A stretch of 36,445 bases of DNA from contig JAFTPR010000012.1 of assembly GCA_017463145.1 (NCBI GenBank), positions 1-36,445 on the forward strand, in the 5' to 3' direction. Each line of letters begins with the position of its first letter. The first letter of the stretch is position 1. The DNA is from Clostridia bacterium. GTDB lineage: Bacteria > Bacillota > Clostridia > Christensenellales > Borkfalkiaceae. A model generated the notes under the pieces. That model was not told the DNA's origin and did no database searches. It saw only the letters and a program-made list of their open reading frames with translations. The translations under genes were made by a program, and so were the position numbers. Below are positions 15,602-24,441 of this stretch, piece after piece.

Positions 15602-16030
15602 TTACTGTTTCAATGCCACCATTGCGGCAATATAGCTGTTTGCGCCGAACCCGCAAATCACGCCCTTACAAACGGAAGAAAGAACGCTTGTGTTTCGGAA
15701 CGCCTCTCTTGCGTGTACATTGGACATATGCACTTCCGCCACGGGAATATCGATTGCGGCGATTGCGTCGCGGAGCGCATAGCTGTAATGCGTGAACGCC
15801 CCCGCATTTAAAACGATTGCGTCAAACGATTTATTCAAAAACGCTTCATGCAATTTGTTTACAAGCTCGCCCTCGATATTGCTTTGGAAAAACTCCACGT
15901 TATCCCCCGCATTTTCGCAAAATGCGGCTATTTTTTTATGGATATCCGCCAGCGTTTCCGTGCCGTAAACGCTCTGTTCTCTAAGCCCCGTTAAATTGAG
16001 ATTAACGCCGTTAATAACTAAAAATTTCAT
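15602..16030 (-). CDS. aroQ: 3-dehydroquinate dehydratase, type II
   Basis: This 142-residue dodecameric-type enzyme removes water from 3-dehydroquinate. It has NGVNLNLTGLRE (8-19), the catalytic Tyr in QSVYG, FQSNIEGELV, NAGAFTHYSYALRDA, and EVHMSNVHAREAFR with the substrate-binding His. The start MKFLVING overlaps the aroE stop by 4 bases (ATGA) and has GGAGAACG upstream. An upstream in-frame ATG at 16106-16108 lies inside aroE and is rejected. Confidence 0.96.
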   Translation of the reverse strand: MKFLVINGVNLNLTGLREQSVYGTETLADIHKKIAAFCENAGDNVEFFQSNIEGELVNKLHEAFLNKSFDAIVLNAGAFTHYSYALRDAIAAIDIPVAEVHMSNVHAREAFRNTSVLSSVCKGVICGFGANSYIAAMVALKQ

Positions 16031-16839
16031 AACCGTTCTCCTTTCGTATAAGATTCGTATAATGCCTTTGCTTGCAAGGGATTGGGCGTTTTTTGAAGAT
16101 ATACGCAATCTGCGTGATACGCTTGATAAAACAACATTGCTTCGCCGTTAAGCGTTTGCAACCCGCAGGATTTTGCAATCCGTAAAAACGCAGATTCGGC
16201 AGGCTCGTAAATAAGGTCGATTGCCCACGTTGCGCCCGCAAACGCTTTTTTCGTAACAGGCGAAACGCCAACCGTATCATGCATTCCCACGCCCGTTGAA
16301 TTGATGACGATATCAAAACCGCCTTCCTCGGAAGCGTTTGCTGCCTCCACGCCAAGCTGTTCGCACGTTTCCAAAAGCTCCGCTTTATTCCGCCTGTACA
16401 TAAACACGCTTGCGCCTGCATTTTTGAGCGCCACCGCCGAGCTTCTGCCCGCGCCGCCTGCGCCGAGAATCAATATTCTTTTTCCCTTCGTTTCCACGCC
16501 GTTTGCTTGGAGCATATCCAAAAAACCCACGCCGTCCGTGTTATAGCCCGCGCGAGTAGCGCAGACAACGGTGTTCACCGCCCCGCAAGCAAGCGCGTCG
16601 CCTTTCACCTCGTCAAGGTATTCGAGCACGTCCCGCTTATAGGGAATCGTGACGTTGAACCCGTCGCAATCACCCAAAAGACGGCGCATAGCCATATCGA
16701 AATCCTCCGCCGAAACAGACAGCTTTTCATACAAACAGTCGTAGCCAAACGCTTTTAAAATGTAAGAATGTATCTGTGGGCTATGCGATTTTGAAACGTC
16801 TTTTCCAATCAGCCCCAACCGTAATATTTTTCCGTTCAT
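16027..16839 (-). CDS. aroE: Shikimate dehydrogenase
   Basis: The 270-residue enzyme reduces 3-dehydroshikimate with NADPH. The substrate domain has SHSPQIHSY and NVTIPYKRDV with the catalytic Lys, plus GAVNTVV and NTDGVGFL. The cofactor domain has GAGGAGRSS. The start ATGAACGGAAAA is placed 37 codons inside a longer frame whose upstream part lies within aroA. AGGTGGG is about 10 bases upstream. The same 23-base start cassette is used by the SDR gene at the end of the operon. Overlaps aroQ by 4 bases. Confidence 0.95.
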   Translation of the reverse strand: MNGKILRLGLIGKDVSKSHSPQIHSYILKAFGYDCLYEKLSVSAEDFDMAMRRLLGDCDGFNVTIPYKRDVLEYLDEVKGDALACGAVNTVVCATRAGYNTDGVGFLDMLQANGVETKGKRILILGAGGAGRSSAVALKNAGASVFMYRRNKAELLETCEQLGVEAANASEEGGFDIVINSTGVGMHDTVGVSPVTKKAFAGATWAIDLIYEPAESAFLRIAKSCGLQTLNGEAMLFYQAYHADCVYLQKTPNPLQAKALYESYTKGERL

Positions 16840-16857
16840 CTCGTACCTGCCCACCTC
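16835..16857 (-). repeat. 23-base start-site cassette, copy 2 (aroE)
   Basis: Identical to 15056-15078. This copy overlaps the end of aroA: the aroA stop TGA (16856-16858) shares its last two bases with the cassette. Confidence 0.85.
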
Positions 16858-18112
16858 AATAAAGCCGTAATCCCAATGCATTAAAGAAATCAGGGAAAGA
16901 AATCGCGCAACATTCGGGGCGGTACAGCTGTCCGCCGTTTTCCGAAGCAATCAGCGCGACAGCGCCTGTCATTGCAATACGGTGATCGAGATAGCTGTCG
17001 ATATTGCCGCCCGCAAGCTTACGCTTGCCTCGAATAATAAATCCGTCCTCCTGCGCAATACATTCGCCGCCGATATTGTTGATAAGCTCTGCCGTCGTCT
17101 TGATACGGTCGCTTTCTTTTACCCGCAACTCCTTTGCGCCCGTAATACGGCTTTCACCCTCCGCAAACGCGCACAGCAACGCCACAAGGGGCAATTCGTC
17201 AATCATTGCGGGAATATCCTCTGCCGTCAACTCAATGGCACGCATTGCGGATTTTTTGACGAGTATATCTGCCGTTTCTTCCCCGCCCGCGCTGCGTTTA
17301 TTCAACAACGTATATTGTACGCCGAGTTTATCGAACGCCCTTAAAATACCCGTGCGCGTAGGATTTATCCCTACGTTTTTACAAAGCGTTTCCCCTTTCA
17401 ATGCCCCTATCGACATAAAATACGCCGCCGAGGAAATATCGGAAGGAACGCAAACGTCTACGCTTTTTAGTGCACTCTTTCGCACCGTCACCGTCCTACC
17501 GTTTTCGCAGATATCCGCGCCCATAGCGCGGAGCATGCGTTCCGTATGATCGCGCGATTTTACAGGTTCGGTGACAACCGTTTCTCCCTCTGCGGAAATC
17601 CCCGCAAGAAGCAACGCGCTTTTCACTTGTGCCGAAGCAACGGAAAGCGTTACATTTGCGCCGCGCAAAACACTCGGTTGCACGTACACGGGCGCGTGTC
17701 CGTCCGTCGTTTGTACGTTTGCGCCAAGCGCCGACAACGGCGTTGCCACCCGCTCCATAGGACGAGCAGAAAGCGATTCGTCGCCGTACAGCTTTGCGTC
17801 AATACCTTTCCCCGCCACAAAGCCCGTCAAAAGGCGAATGGTCGTGCCAGAGTTTCCGCAATTCAATTCTGCGCCGCGCCGAAACCGCGGCGTTCCTTGT
17901 ATGCGAAGCGTCGTACCGTCTATTTCAATCGTTGTGCCGAGAGCGCGCATACACCGACAGGTAGAAAGACAATCTTCGCCGATAAGCGCGTTTTCCACCG
18001 TCGCTTCCCCGTTTGCACCGCTATTGAGCATAACAGCGCGGTGCGTGATAGATTTATCTCCGGGAAGCGTAAACATACCCGAAAAATAGTCGCGTGATTC
18101 AATTTTCAACAT
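16856..18112 (-). CDS. aroA: EPSP synthase (3-phosphoshikimate 1-carboxyvinyltransferase)
   Basis: The 418-residue enzyme joins PEP and shikimate-3-phosphate. Marks include PGDKSITHRAVM (18-29), NCGNSGTTIRLLTG near 85-98 (the PEP-binding loop; Gly replaces the Ala of class I enzymes such as NAGTAMR), SAQVKSALLLAG near 165, and the C-terminal LRVKESDRI and YLDHRIAM. The NSGTT loop is the class II-like form; class II enzymes are known for lower glyphosate sensitivity, which here is inference only. It lies 12 bases after aroB and overlaps the start cassette of aroE. Confidence 0.96.
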   Translation of the reverse strand: MLKIESRDYFSGMFTLPGDKSITHRAVMLNSGANGEATVENALIGEDCLSTCRCMRALGTTIEIDGTTLRIQGTPRFRRGAELNCGNSGTTIRLLTGFVAGKGIDAKLYGDESLSARPMERVATPLSALGANVQTTDGHAPVYVQPSVLRGANVTLSVASAQVKSALLLAGISAEGETVVTEPVKSRDHTERMLRAMGADICENGRTVTVRKSALKSVDVCVPSDISSAAYFMSIGALKGETLCKNVGINPTRTGILRAFDKLGVQYTLLNKRSAGGEETADILVKKSAMRAIELTAEDIPAMIDELPLVALLCAFAEGESRITGAKELRVKESDRIKTTAELINNIGGECIAQEDGFIIRGKRKLAGGNIDSYLDHRIAMTGAVALIASENGGQLYRPECCAISFPDFFNALGLRLY

Positions 18113-18124
18113 ACGTTCCTCCCG

Positions 18125-19186
18125 TCAATTCTTTCCGTAACGCAACGTTACAAGCGCGTTTACGTACGAGGCATAGTCCAACGCAAGCAAGCGCCATTCC
18201 CCTGCCTTACAGGGTACAGCCATCACAATCTTGCCGTCGCCCACGTTCTTTTTATCCGACTTCGCCTTATCCGCGTCCTTTTCAATCTCCGAAAAATCGG
18301 GCGTAAGCAACGGCGCGCAAGATAAAGCCCGCTCAACAAGCCGTAACAAACGCTCTCCGTACGCCCGTTCGCAAACGCCTGCCTCTATCGCCATTTGTGT
18401 TTCAAACCACATACCGTACAGCACGCACTCCCCGTGGGAATACCCTTTTGAAAGCTCGATTGCGTGTCCCGTCGTATGTCCGACGTTGAGCGACTTGCGC
18501 TCCCCCGTTTCCTTTTCGTCCGCCTCAACGACGTTTGCCTTATGCCTTACGCAAGCGTATACAAGCGAGGATAAAAAGGCAATATCGTCTATCCGCGCCG
18601 CTTTTTCCAACGCCTCGAATATTCCGATATTCAAAGAAGCGTACTTGACAATCTCTCCCAAGCCGCACTTCAACTCGCGCAAAGGAAGCGTTTGCAAAAA
18701 GCGCGGGTCAATCAATACCTCGCAAGGCTGATAAAATGCGCCTACGACGTTTTTCACGCCGCCAAGATCGACCGCCGTTTTACCGCCCACGCTACTATCC
18801 ACCTGCGCCAACAACGTCGTGGGAATTTGCACGCAGGAGATTCCGCGCATATACAGCGCCGCCGCAAGCCCGCCGATATCGCCGACTACGCCGCCGCCCA
18901 CAGCAAACAATCTTGCCGTTCGGTGCAACCCTGCCCCCGCCATTTTTTCTAAGATAGCATACAGCGATCGAAAGTTTTTATGCTCCTCGCCCGCAGGCAA
19001 AACATAGATTTCCGCAGAAGAGAACCAAGCTTCAAAAAAAGGCTTATACAATGCGTATACGTTGCTGTCTGTTACGACAAACGTTTCCACGCCCTTTGTC
19101 AGAGCGGGCAGCCGAGCCTCCAAAACGTCCTCGCCTATATAAATGCTCCCCGTCAAAGACGGGGTTTTCAATACAATTTCCTGCAT
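18125..19186 (-). CDS. aroB: 3-dehydroquinate synthase
   Basis: The 353-residue NAD- and Zn-dependent enzyme cyclises DAHP. GEEHKNF near 75, GGGVVGDIGGLAAALYMRG near 99-117, PTTLLAQVDSSVGGKTAVDLGGVKN (nucleotide and substrate binding), KYASL, EADEKE, LNVGHTTGHAIE and YSHGECV with zinc-binding His residues are all present. The start MQEIVLKT is chosen over an upstream frame that lies in aroC. AAGAGGT overlapping the aroC stop serves as ribosome binding site. Confidence 0.96.
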   Translation of the reverse strand: MQEIVLKTPSLTGSIYIGEDVLEARLPALTKGVETFVVTDSNVYALYKPFFEAWFSSAEIYVLPAGEEHKNFRSLYAILEKMAGAGLHRTARLFAVGGGVVGDIGGLAAALYMRGISCVQIPTTLLAQVDSSVGGKTAVDLGGVKNVVGAFYQPCEVLIDPRFLQTLPLRELKCGLGEIVKYASLNIGIFEALEKAARIDDIAFLSSLVYACVRHKANVVEADEKETGERKSLNVGHTTGHAIELSKGYSHGECVLYGMWFETQMAIEAGVCERAYGERLLRLVERALSCAPLLTPDFSEIEKDADKAKSDKKNVGDGKIVMAVPCKAGEWRLLALDYASYVNALVTLRYGKN

Positions 19187-19199
19187 AAGACAAACCTCT

Positions 19200-20336
19200 T
19201 TACGCCAAAGCGTTATAACGCGTTTGCAACTGTTCGAGCGTATCGCCACCCAGCCGTTCCTGTACGGCGTTTGCCAGCGTTTCCGCAACGACCGCTTCCG
19301 CAATGACACTCAAAGCGAAAACGGCGCATACGTCACTTCGCTCGGAAGCGGCGGTAGTCGCCTCTTTCGTAATGAAATCAACCGTTTGCAAACCTTTCAT
19401 CAACGTTGGGATAGGTTTCATAGCCGCCCGCAAAACAAGCTCCTCACCGTTGGACATACCGCCCTCGATTCCGCCTGCGCGGTTTGTCTTGCGATACACG
19501 CCGTTCTCTCCGTAAAAAATCTCGTCGTGGACGTCTTTACCACTCCTTTGCGCAGCAGCGAACCCGTCGCCGATCTCCACGCCCTTGATAGCTTGTATAC
19601 TCATCAACGCGCCCGCCAATCTTGCGTCCAGCTTTTCAGCGTACGTCATCATACTACCAAAACCGCTCTTCAAGCCTTTCACACGAATTTCCACTACGCC
19701 GCCCGCCGTATCACCTGCCGTTTTCAACGAGGCAATTTTTTCCTTGGCAAGCCTGTCAGCCTGTTCATCAATCATACCCGTCTGCGTGGTTTTCGCCTTA
19801 GAAATTTCGGTAAACGCATACACGCCCCCGTCTTTTACCCCGCATATCTCCCGCACGTAACTGCCGATTTCCACGCCAAGCGAAGCCAAATATTGTTTAA
19901 AAATACTCCCCGCCGCTACGCGAATTGCCGTTTCCCTCGCCGAAGCGCGTTCCAAAATATTCCGCGCGTCCGTTTGCGCAAACTTGACCACTCCCGTCAA
20001 ATCCGCGTGTCCCGGGCGAACCTTAGTCACGCTTTTTGCCTGCATTGCCGCCGTATCGCAAGCCCCGCCGGACATACAGCTTTCCCAATTCTGATAATCT
20101 TTATTATAAATACAAAGGGTAAGCGGACTGCCGAGCGTTTCCCCGTTTCTTACTCCAGTGAGCAGCTCTGCGCAGTCACGTTCGATCTTTTGCCTGCCGC
20201 CTCGTCCAAAACCGCTTTGTCGAAGCGCAAGCTCCGCATTGATTTTTTCAACGTCTATTTGTAAATGCGCGGGAAGTCCTTCAATAATCGCCACAAGCGC
20301 TTTGCCGTGCGATTCTCCCGCCGTCGTCAATCTCAT
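19200..20336 (-). CDS. aroC: Chorismate synthase
   Basis: The 378-residue FMN-dependent lyase makes chorismate from EPSP. The N-terminal GESHGKALVAIIEGLP (7-22), RQSGFGRGGRQKIERD (about 44-59), VRPGHADLTG, RASARETA and the C-terminal RSDVCAVFALSVIAEA are typical. It starts 13 bases after clpC stops, which brings the shikimate genes directly behind the clp genes. The enzyme needs reduced FMN, and ribF is encoded in the neighbouring pheS operon. Confidence 0.97.
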   Translation of the reverse strand: MRLTTAGESHGKALVAIIEGLPAHLQIDVEKINAELALRQSGFGRGGRQKIERDCAELLTGVRNGETLGSPLTLCIYNKDYQNWESCMSGGACDTAAMQAKSVTKVRPGHADLTGVVKFAQTDARNILERASARETAIRVAAGSIFKQYLASLGVEIGSYVREICGVKDGGVYAFTEISKAKTTQTGMIDEQADRLAKEKIASLKTAGDTAGGVVEIRVKGLKSGFGSMMTYAEKLDARLAGALMSIQAIKGVEIGDGFAAAQRSGKDVHDEIFYGENGVYRKTNRAGGIEGGMSNGEELVLRAAMKPIPTLMKGLQTVDFITKEATTAASERSDVCAVFALSVIAEAVVAETLANAVQERLGGDTLEQLQTRYNALA

Positions 20337-20348
20337 ATCGACCTCCTG

Positions 20349-22961
20349 TTATTCTTGCGCAGAAAATACGTATTCGCCACCCGTAAAATCCACGATTACT
20401 CGTTTACCGTTTTGCACTCGCCCGAGCAGTATCTCCTCGGAAAGTCTATCTTCTATCCTGCGCTGAATGATTCGTTTTAACGGTCTTGCACCGTAGAGCG
20501 GGTCGTACCCCTCTTTGACAAGCGTCTGCAAAGCATTTTCTGTAACCGAAAGCGTAATTCCGCGCTGTTCTAAAAGCCGTTTTGCCAAGCCTTCAACGAT
20601 CTTTCTGCCGATCTGCTTGCAATCGTTTTCCGTCAAGCGGTGGAACACAATCACGTCGTCCATTCTGTTGAGGAACTCCGGACGGAACTTTTCCTTTAAC
20701 GCCTTTGTAATATTCTCTTTCATAGCGTCGTATTGCTTTTCGCCCGTCTGCTCCCCGCCACGCCGATCCTCGCCGTCCGTACCGAAGCCGTACACGCCTG
20801 TACGTTCCGTTTCCGTGACCGAAGCGCCGACGTTGGACGTTAAAATGATAACGGCATTTTTAAAGCTGACCGTTCTACCCTTGCTGTCCGTAAGTCTACC
20901 GTCGTCCAGCATTTGCAAGAGCAGGTTAAATACGTCTGGGTGCGCTTTTTCGATTTCGTCGAATAAAATAACGCAATACGGCTTCGTCCGTACCTTATCC
21001 GTAAGCTGACCCGTTTGCATATCCTCATAACCGACGTAGCCGGGAGGCGCGCCGATCAGTTTCGATACAGACTGTTTTTCCATATATTCGCTCATATCCA
21101 GACGGATCATTTGATCCTCCGAACCGAACATAGCTTCTGCAAGCGCCTTGCAAAGGTCCGTTTTCCCCACACCCGTAGGTCCGACGAAAATAAACGAACC
21201 AATCGGGCGGGACGGGTCTTTCAAACCTGCGCGAGCGCGGCGAATTGCTTTCGCTACGGCGCTTACCGCTTCATTCTGCCCGATAATGCGACGGTGCAAG
21301 TCCTCTTCAAGGCGCATCAACTTTTCGCCCTCTTCCTGCGTAATCTTCAAAAGCGGAATTTGCATTCTTGCGCTGACGATTGCAGAAACCTGTTCTTTGC
21401 CGATAGCGGGTCTGCCGCCAATAAACAAAGGCGATTGCGCGCGTTTGAGCGCAACAATCTTTTCCGTCGCACGTTTGCCGTTTTCAAACGCGATTGTGGC
21501 AAGCGCAAATTCTCCTCGTTTTTCCCGAAGCTTGCGTTCCGTTTCCCACGAAGCCGCCTCCTTTTCAAGCGCTCTCAGCTCCGCGCCGCCCTCTTCCAAA
21601 ATACGTACCCTTGCGCAAGCCTCGTCAATCAAATCAATTGCCTTGTCGGGTAAAAATCTGTCCGTGATATAACGGGTGGAAAGCTTGACGGCAGCCTCAA
21701 TCGCTTCGTCCGTAATAAGGATATTGTGGTGTTCCTCGTATTTTTTACGTATTCCTTTCAAAATGGCGATTGCATCCGCTTCGGCAGGTTCATCCACCTG
21801 CACGGGCGTAAAACGCCGTTCAAGCGCGCTGTCCTTTTCAATATATTTGCGGTATTCCTCAATCGTCGTTGCCCCGATAATCTGTAAGTCCCCACGCGCA
21901 AGCATAGGCTTTAAAATATTCGCCGCGTCCATACCGTTATCCGCCGAAGCGCCTGCCCCAACGAGCGTGTGTATCTCGTCGATAAACAATACGATATCTC
22001 CGTCCTGCATCACCGTACCGATAAGATCTTTCAAGCGTTCTTCAAAATCGCCGCGATATCTTGCGCCCGCAAGCATACCCGGCAGATCCACGGAAAACAC
22101 CGTTTTGTTATAAAGTTGTTCAGGCACGTCGCCGTTGACGATCATCTGTGAAAGACCTTCTACGATTGCGCTTTTACCCACACCCGGTTCACCCACAAGC
22201 ACGGGGTTATTTTTCAAACGCCGAGAAAGGACTTGCACTACCTTCTCAATCTCTTCGCTTCTGCCGATTACAGGGTCAATTTTTCCTTTTCTTGCCCGCT
22301 CCGTCATATCGATACCGTAGGCGGAAATCTTCTCCACCGCCTCCAAGCGCGAGGGAGCGAACCCATTGCCTTTTTCCAACTGACCAAGGCGGTTATATCG
22401 GTCTTTTATTTGCTCTGCATGCGCCGAAGCAGTATCGTTTGTTGCAGACACGCCCCCTTCATTTTTATACGTAGCCTCTTTGAGCGGGTCAGTTTCAAAC
22501 TTTTCCTCAGGGGTATCGCCAAAGGCGCTTTTATGTTTCAACGCCGTAAGCGCGTTGCGGGTTTTCACTTTTAAATCAGCAATATCCGCAAACGTTTTCA
22601 ACATCTTCACGGCAAAACAATCGGCGTTTTCCAAAATCGCGTACAGCATATGCGCCGTACCCGCCAAAGTGTTCGTTTCCTCGGATAAAAGCACCGCCCT
22701 ATCGTACATTTTCTGCGTACGGGGCGTAAGACCGTTTATTTTGGAATTTTTATCAATTTTTTGCAAGAAGAGTTTCCCGTATTCGTCACGGGTAATGCCC
22801 TCCTGCGCCAAAATACCGTAGGCGGTACATTCGGGCAAACTCAAAAACGCATAGATAAAATGCTCGCTACCTACGTATCCCGCGCCGTTTTCGGCGGTTA
22901 CTTGGTTTGCAAGCTTTAAGGCTTTTCTGAAATTTTCCGTGGCTCTCGTCAAAGGATACAT
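20349..22961 (-). CDS. clpC: ATP-dependent Clp protease ATPase subunit ClpC
   Basis: The 870-residue AAA+ unfoldase has a double Clp N-domain (about 1-145). The D1 ATPase has Walker A GEPGVGKS (257-264) and Walker B LFIDEIH (325-331). The D2 ATPase has GPTGVGKT (594-601) and [10 protein letters not shown] (665-674). The region between them is short, as in ClpC and unlike the long coiled coil of ClpB. YGF at 724-726 sits where the ClpP-docking tripeptide falls, so it should feed the ClpP protease. The linker 150-200 is poorly conserved. It follows mcsB and should unfold arginine-phosphorylated proteins. AAGGGGAAAGG precedes the ATG. Confidence 0.96.
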   Translation of the reverse strand: MYPLTRATENFRKALKLANQVTAENGAGYVGSEHFIYAFLSLPECTAYGILAQEGITRDEYGKLFLQKIDKNSKINGLTPRTQKMYDRAVLLSEETNTLAGTAHMLYAILENADCFAVKMLKTFADIADLKVKTRNALTALKHKSAFGDTPEEKFETDPLKEATYKNEGGVSATNDTASAHAEQIKDRYNRLGQLEKGNGFAPSRLEAVEKISAYGIDMTERARKGKIDPVIGRSEEIEKVVQVLSRRLKNNPVLVGEPGVGKSAIVEGLSQMIVNGDVPEQLYNKTVFSVDLPGMLAGARYRGDFEERLKDLIGTVMQDGDIVLFIDEIHTLVGAGASADNGMDAANILKPMLARGDLQIIGATTIEEYRKYIEKDSALERRFTPVQVDEPAEADAIAILKGIRKKYEEHHNILITDEAIEAAVKLSTRYITDRFLPDKAIDLIDEACARVRILEEGGAELRALEKEAASWETERKLREKRGEFALATIAFENGKRATEKIVALKRAQSPLFIGGRPAIGKEQVSAIVSARMQIPLLKITQEEGEKLMRLEEDLHRRIIGQNEAVSAVAKAIRRARAGLKDPSRPIGSFIFVGPTGVGKTDLCKALAEAMFGSEDQMIRLDMSEYMEKQSVSKLIGAPPGYVGYEDMQTGQLTDKVRTKPYCVILFDEIEKAHPDVFNLLLQMLDDGRLTDSKGRTVSFKNAVIILTSNVGASVTETERTGVYGFGTDGEDRRGGEQTGEKQYDAMKENITKALKEKFRPEFLNRMDDVIVFHRLTENDCKQIGRKIVEGLAKRLLEQRGITLSVTENALQTLVKEGYDPLYGARPLKRIIQRRIEDRLSEEILLGRVQNGKRVIVDFTGGEYVFSAQE

Positions 22962-22974
22962 AACCTTTCCCCTT

Positions 22975-23072
22975 TTAATCCTTACGGATAACCAACTCCG
23001 GCAGGACTTTGTTTACTATCTCCGCGCGCATAAGATCGCACTCGTGTTCGCTTGCGTTTTGCAAGCTGTTTT
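22975..23072 (-). other. Out-of-frame C-terminus of mcsB
   Basis: Just past the mcsB stop (TGA 23073-23075), the -1 frame reads LKNSLQNASEHECDLMRA, then EIVNKVLPELVIRKD and TAA at 22975-22977. This matches the expected McsB C-terminus after the 'QPA'-type block (here MRPA), including a CDLMRA that resembles the RDxxRA motif of McsB. The stop then lies 13 bases before clpC, normal operon spacing. One missing base, for example a T in the GTTTGA run, would restore one frame. Confidence 0.75.
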
Positions 23073-23999
23073 TCAAACGGAAGAAGCAGGGCGCATATCC
23101 GCAAGGAAATCGTTAAAATCGCGGATATTTCGCGCTTTAAAAAATCCGAGCGCCATTCCCAGGTTGACTTGCACCATCCCTGAGGCAAGCTCCTCTTGTG
23201 TAAGCACGGCGCAATTTGCAAGCGCGCCATAAGCCCGTAAACATTTATCTTTCAGCGGAATTTTTTCTTCCTTAACCATTTTCTCCCGCGCGCGAATTTC
23301 CAAATCACACAAATTCATGGTCATACGAGTCATTTGGTCGAGAATTTCTTTCTCGGACATACCGAGCGTACGCTCGTTGCTGATTTGATAGCTGTACCCC
23401 TCCGCCGTCGTACCTTCGCCAAACGCACCCCGCACCGTCAAGCCACCCGCTTTTATGGACGGTAATAAAGCCTTTAATTCCCCGCTACGGGCAAGCCCGG
23501 GCAGAAACATCATCACGGAAGCACGCATGCCCGTACCGAGATTGCTTGGACAAGCGGTTAAATACCCCAATTTTTCGTCGTATGCAAAACGGAGGGATGC
23601 GCCCAATCCCTCGTCGATACCGCTAATCATCTCGTACGCCTTATATAAATCAAAGCCCTTATAAATACATTGTTCCCGTAAATGATCCTCTTCGTTGACC
23701 ATAACGGAAATAGATCTATCCGACGAAAGGAATGCGCTTGCGATTCCCTTACGCCGTATCAATGCGGGACTGATTAAATGCTGTTCTTGAAGCAAGATTG
23801 CTTCTTGCTTACTCACCTTGTCCATATCAATCTTCTCGAAAGAATCGAGCTTTTTTAACTCTGTTTCCACAAGATAGACGATCTCTTCCGCAAGCTTTGC
23901 CCCCAACTTATTGGGGAAAGGGTACGCCTTGAAATTACGGGCAAGACGAATACGGGTGGAGGTTACGAGCGTTTGTATAAAAGCGGGTGCTTGCGCCAT
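23073..23999 (-). CDS. mcsB: Protein-arginine kinase, C-terminus frameshifted
   Basis: The protein is a guanido-kinase-fold enzyme that phosphorylates arginines and so marks proteins for ClpCP. TSTRIRLARNFKAYPFP (about 14-30) and CPSNLGTGMRASVMMFLPGL near 157-176 (nucleotide and active-site loops), plus EGTTAEG, are clear. As read it is 308 residues, about 40 short of the family, ending MRPASSV. The missing end is found in another frame (22975-23072). The start MAQAPAF is preceded by GAGGAGGAATACGT and overlaps mcsA by 37 bases; it lacks the usual W-M-x-GP N-terminal segment. It may be functional, truncated, or a sequencing artefact. Confidence 0.88.
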   Translation of the reverse strand: MAQAPAFIQTLVTSTRIRLARNFKAYPFPNKLGAKLAEEIVYLVETELKKLDSFEKIDMDKVSKQEAILLQEQHLISPALIRRKGIASAFLSSDRSISVMVNEEDHLREQCIYKGFDLYKAYEMISGIDEGLGASLRFAYDEKLGYLTACPSNLGTGMRASVMMFLPGLARSGELKALLPSIKAGGLTVRGAFGEGTTAEGYSYQISNERTLGMSEKEILDQMTRMTMNLCDLEIRAREKMVKEEKIPLKDKCLRAYGALANCAVLTQEELASGMVQVNLGMALGFFKARNIRDFNDFLADMRPASSV

Positions 24000-24436
24000 A
24001 CGTATTCCTCCTCTTCGCCGCGTTGCAATTTCACAAGACATTCCACGTACGCTCTCGCGCCGTCGAAATCCCCCTCGGCATTCAACTTATCCGCAATCGC
24101 CCGAAGCTCATAGCAACGGCGACGGATATCCTCACTTTTATCTCCGACAGGTTTCTTGCCCTTATGTTTTTGCCCGCCTTGCAGTTTTGTCACGATTGGG
24201 TATAATGCGTCTTTAAGCGATTCGTAACACATAGCGCATCCGACGATATTCCGCCGTTTAACCTCGTCTGCCGTAACGCCGCAATACGGACAAACCGTTG
24301 TCCCCGTCGATTCTCCCACGTCGAGAAACAAACGGTGGTAACAATCCAAACAGTAATATTCCAAAGACTTTTTGCCGTTCTTTATCTGCTCGTACGATTT
24401 TGTCGCTTGATTTTTTTTGCATTTTCCGCACAGCAT
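23963..24436 (-). CDS. mcsA: McsA, activator of McsB
   Basis: The 157-residue protein has four CxxC pairs at residues 3/6, 29/32, 49/52 and 67/70, forming two zinc sites, and a C-terminal UVR domain at about 103-138 (IRRRCYELRAIADKLNAEGD). McsA binds and stimulates the arginine kinase McsB and responds to oxidative and heavy-metal stress through its cysteines. It follows the XRE regulator by 5 bases and overlaps mcsB by 37. No CtsR gene is present next to it, unlike most Firmicutes. Confidence 0.93.
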   Translation of the reverse strand: MLCGKCKKNQATKSYEQIKNGKKSLEYYCLDCYHRLFLDVGESTGTTVCPYCGVTADEVKRRNIVGCAMCYESLKDALYPIVTKLQGGQKHKGKKPVGDKSEDIRRRCYELRAIADKLNAEGDFDGARAYVECLVKLQRGEEEEYVWRKHPLLYKRS

Positions 24437-24441
24437 ACCGA

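Noticed and set aside
23060-23085. Programmed -1 frameshifting in mcsB
   Set aside because: No X-XXY-YYZ heptamer precedes the stop, and the GTT TGA context would favour +1, which gives the wrong frame.
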